Positions 62,907-64,000 of a stretch of DNA of 64,000 bases are shown here, in pieces; the first letter of the stretch is position 1; every line of letters begins with the position of its first letter. This DNA is from DASRWT01 sp963748485 (GTDB lineage: Bacteria; Methylomirabilota; Methylomirabilia; Rokubacteriales; CSP1-6), in contig CAVVJF010000009.1 in assembly GCA_963748485.1 (NCBI GenBank), positions 1,488,001-1,552,000 on the forward strand, in the 5' to 3' direction. The notes below the pieces were generated by a model. It ran no database searches. It was given only the letters and a program-made list of their open reading frames with translations, and was not told the DNA's origin. Position numbers and translations under genes: made by a program.

Positions 62907-63847
62907 TGGCTCTCCTGATCGCGGTCCTCGTCTTCTGCTTCCTGATGACGCTCGTGGTGGGCGTGTGGTGGGTCACCGAGACCCGGCGCCGTCTGCGCGA
63001 GCGGCTGGAGGCGCCCGGGGCCCCCGCCCCGGACCGTGGAATCCTTCGCGAAGGCCCGCGGCCGGCGGAGACAAGGCTCGCGGCCGTGCTCGGCGGAACG
63101 CGCGCCTGGCGGCGCTTCGAGACGCTGGTCATACAGGCCGGCTACAAGCAGCGCGTTGGCGATCTCGCGCTGATCGTTCTGGCCTTTGCCGTCGCCGGCG
63201 GGACGCTGGCCGCGCTTCGGACCGGCGCCATGGCGTGGGGCATCCTGGCCACTCCCGTGGCGGCCGCCCTGCCGATCGCCTTTCTCCTGCGCCGGCGCCA
63301 GCAGCGGATCCGCCAGTTCGAGGCGCAATTCCCCGAGGGGCTGGACATGATCACCCGTGCGATCCGCGCCGGGAACGCGCTCAGCGGGGCCCTCCGCCTC
63401 GTGGGCGAGGAGATGCCCGATCCCATCGGCGAGGAGTTCAAGCAGGTGTCCGAGGAGGTCCGGCTCGGCATCGACCCTGGCGAGGCACTGTTCCGGCTCC
63501 AGAGCCGCGTCCCGGTGCATGACATGGCCTTCTTCTGCACGGCCATCCGGATCCAGCGGGGCGCGGGCGGCAACCTGGCCGAGGTGCTCGATCGGCTGGC
63601 CGAGGTGATCCGCGAGCGCTTCAAGCTCCTGAGCTACGCCCGGGTGCTCCAGGCGCAGCACAAGTGGTCGGGCGTCGCGGTGGGCCTGAGCCCGGTGATC
63701 ATCGCCCTCATCTTCCAGCTCCTGAACCCTGGCTATTTCGACGCGATGGTGAACGACCCGATGGGACCCTACCTCTTCGCGGCCGGACTGGCCTTCGAGG
63801 TGATGGGTTTCATCGCCATCTGGCGCATCGCGCAGATCAAGGTGTGA
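62906..63847 (+). CDS. tadB: TadB inner-membrane platform protein
   Basis: 313 aa, ATG one base before the tadA stop ends. N-terminal helix (LLIAVLVFCFLMTLVVGVWW), two central helices, then the T2SSF domain: FEAQFPEGLDMITRAIRAGN, LSGALRLVGEEMPDPIGEEF, RLGIDPGEALFRLQSRVPVH and GGNLAEVLDRLAEVIRERF. Two C-terminal helices end in MGFIAIWRIAQIKV. Works with TadC as the platform for the ATPase. Confidence 0.96.
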   Translation: MALLIAVLVFCFLMTLVVGVWWVTETRRRLRERLEAPGAPAPDRGILREGPRPAETRLAAVLGGTRAWRRFETLVIQAGYKQRVGDLALIVLAFAVAGGTLAALRTGAMAWGILATPVAAALPIAFLLRRRQQRIRQFEAQFPEGLDMITRAIRAGNALSGALRLVGEEMPDPIGEEFKQVSEEVRLGIDPGEALFRLQSRVPVHDMAFFCTAIRIQRGAGGNLAEVLDRLAEVIRERFKLLSYARVLQAQHKWSGVAVGLSPVIIALIFQLLNPGYFDAMVNDPMGPYLFAAGLAFEVMGFIAIWRIAQIKV

Positions 63848-63854
63848 GACAGCC

Positions 63855-64000
63855 ATGAGCCCAATGACCGCCGTCGTCCTGTCGTTCGTGACCGTCGGGG
63901 CCGTCACGTTCCTAGCCGGCCTGCTGCTCCTTCGCTGGTGGCCCGCGGTCCGGGCCGAGCGCCTTGCCAGCCCGTCGCCGATGGTAGGCACGGAATCCAT
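63855..64000 (+). CDS. tadC: TadC inner-membrane platform protein, partial
   Basis: Start MSPMTAVVLSFVTVGAVTFL, 7 nt after tadB; 48 codons are visible before the right edge. A first transmembrane helix (FVTVGAVTFLAGLLLLRWWP) is seen. The call rests on gene order in Tad operons; the T2SSF domain lies outside the window. Confidence 0.75.
   Translation, partial: MSPMTAVVLSFVTVGAVTFLAGLLLLRWWPAVRAERLASPSPMVGTES

Overview
A 64 kb GC-rich bacterial chromosome segment with dense operons, 4-nt ATGA/GTGA gene overlaps, many GTG and some TTG starts, and several probable leaderless promoters. The gene set (a class III cyclase/ATPase/TPR giant protein and its broken relatives, a PF04392-type ABC substrate-binding protein, a Tad pilus operon, DUF4157) fits an environmental soil or subsurface bacterium. 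A member of the Rokubacteria/Methylomirabilota or a deltaproteobacterial-type lineage is my best guess, but this is inference: no rRNA or other marker gene is present.

Region 1 (1-17.8 kb, minus strand) is an extracellular contractile injection system (eCIS, Afp/PVC/MAC-like). In transcription order from the right it encodes a small winged-helix-like protein, sheath, tube, T4-type zinc baseplate protein, an unknown protein, DUF4255 terminator, AAA+ ATPase, a small conserved protein, a DUF4157 protein ending in an OmpA-like domain, the CIS tube/adaptor protein, a gp53/LysM-like protein, gpD-like hub, gpV-like spike, a PAAR-like tip, gp25, and two large baseplate-wedge proteins, the last running off the window. 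A sigma-54 enhancer-binding protein gene lies directly upstream. Between it and the eCIS genes sit a near-consensus -24/-12 promoter and perfect dyads that could be its binding sites.

Region 2 (17.8-25.3 kb) is a scarred zone. It holds dispersed repeats with paired TGTCACCA-type motifs, a decayed fragment of the cyclase family, an ABC substrate-binding protein, an IS481-type transposase remnant, a MazEF toxin-antitoxin pair, the intact 1118-aa cyclase/ATPase/TPR protein, and the first residues of another paralogue.

Region 3 (25-54.6 kb) is a stress and redox island. It contains an SRPBCC protein, Zn-alcohol dehydrogenase, two SDRs, two hemerythrins, KatE catalase, a UbiA-like prenyltransferase, an isochorismatase-like hydrolase, a histidine kinase with two response regulators, GroES/GroEL, an RRM protein, SixA, Ppx, Ppk, a MerB-like pair, a dienelactone-hydrolase-like lipoprotein, a copper amine oxidase and a cold-shock protein. 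Within it, four copies of the dyad TGGACCwwGGTCCA (one with a single substitution) lie 23-25 nt upstream of TAnnnT -10 boxes. Two of them serve divergent promoters, so six transcription units, including groES-groEL and sixA-ppx-ppk, look like one regulon. The adjacent FixJ-type regulator is the obvious candidate.

Region 4 (54.6-64 kb) starts with another repeat copy and a frameshifted sigma-54 activator pseudogene. It continues with a Tad/Flp pilus operon: flp, an attenuator-like hairpin, tadE, rcpC/cpaB, a stand-alone secretin N-domain protein, rcpA/cpaC, tadZ/cpaE, tadA/cpaF, tadB and the start of tadC.
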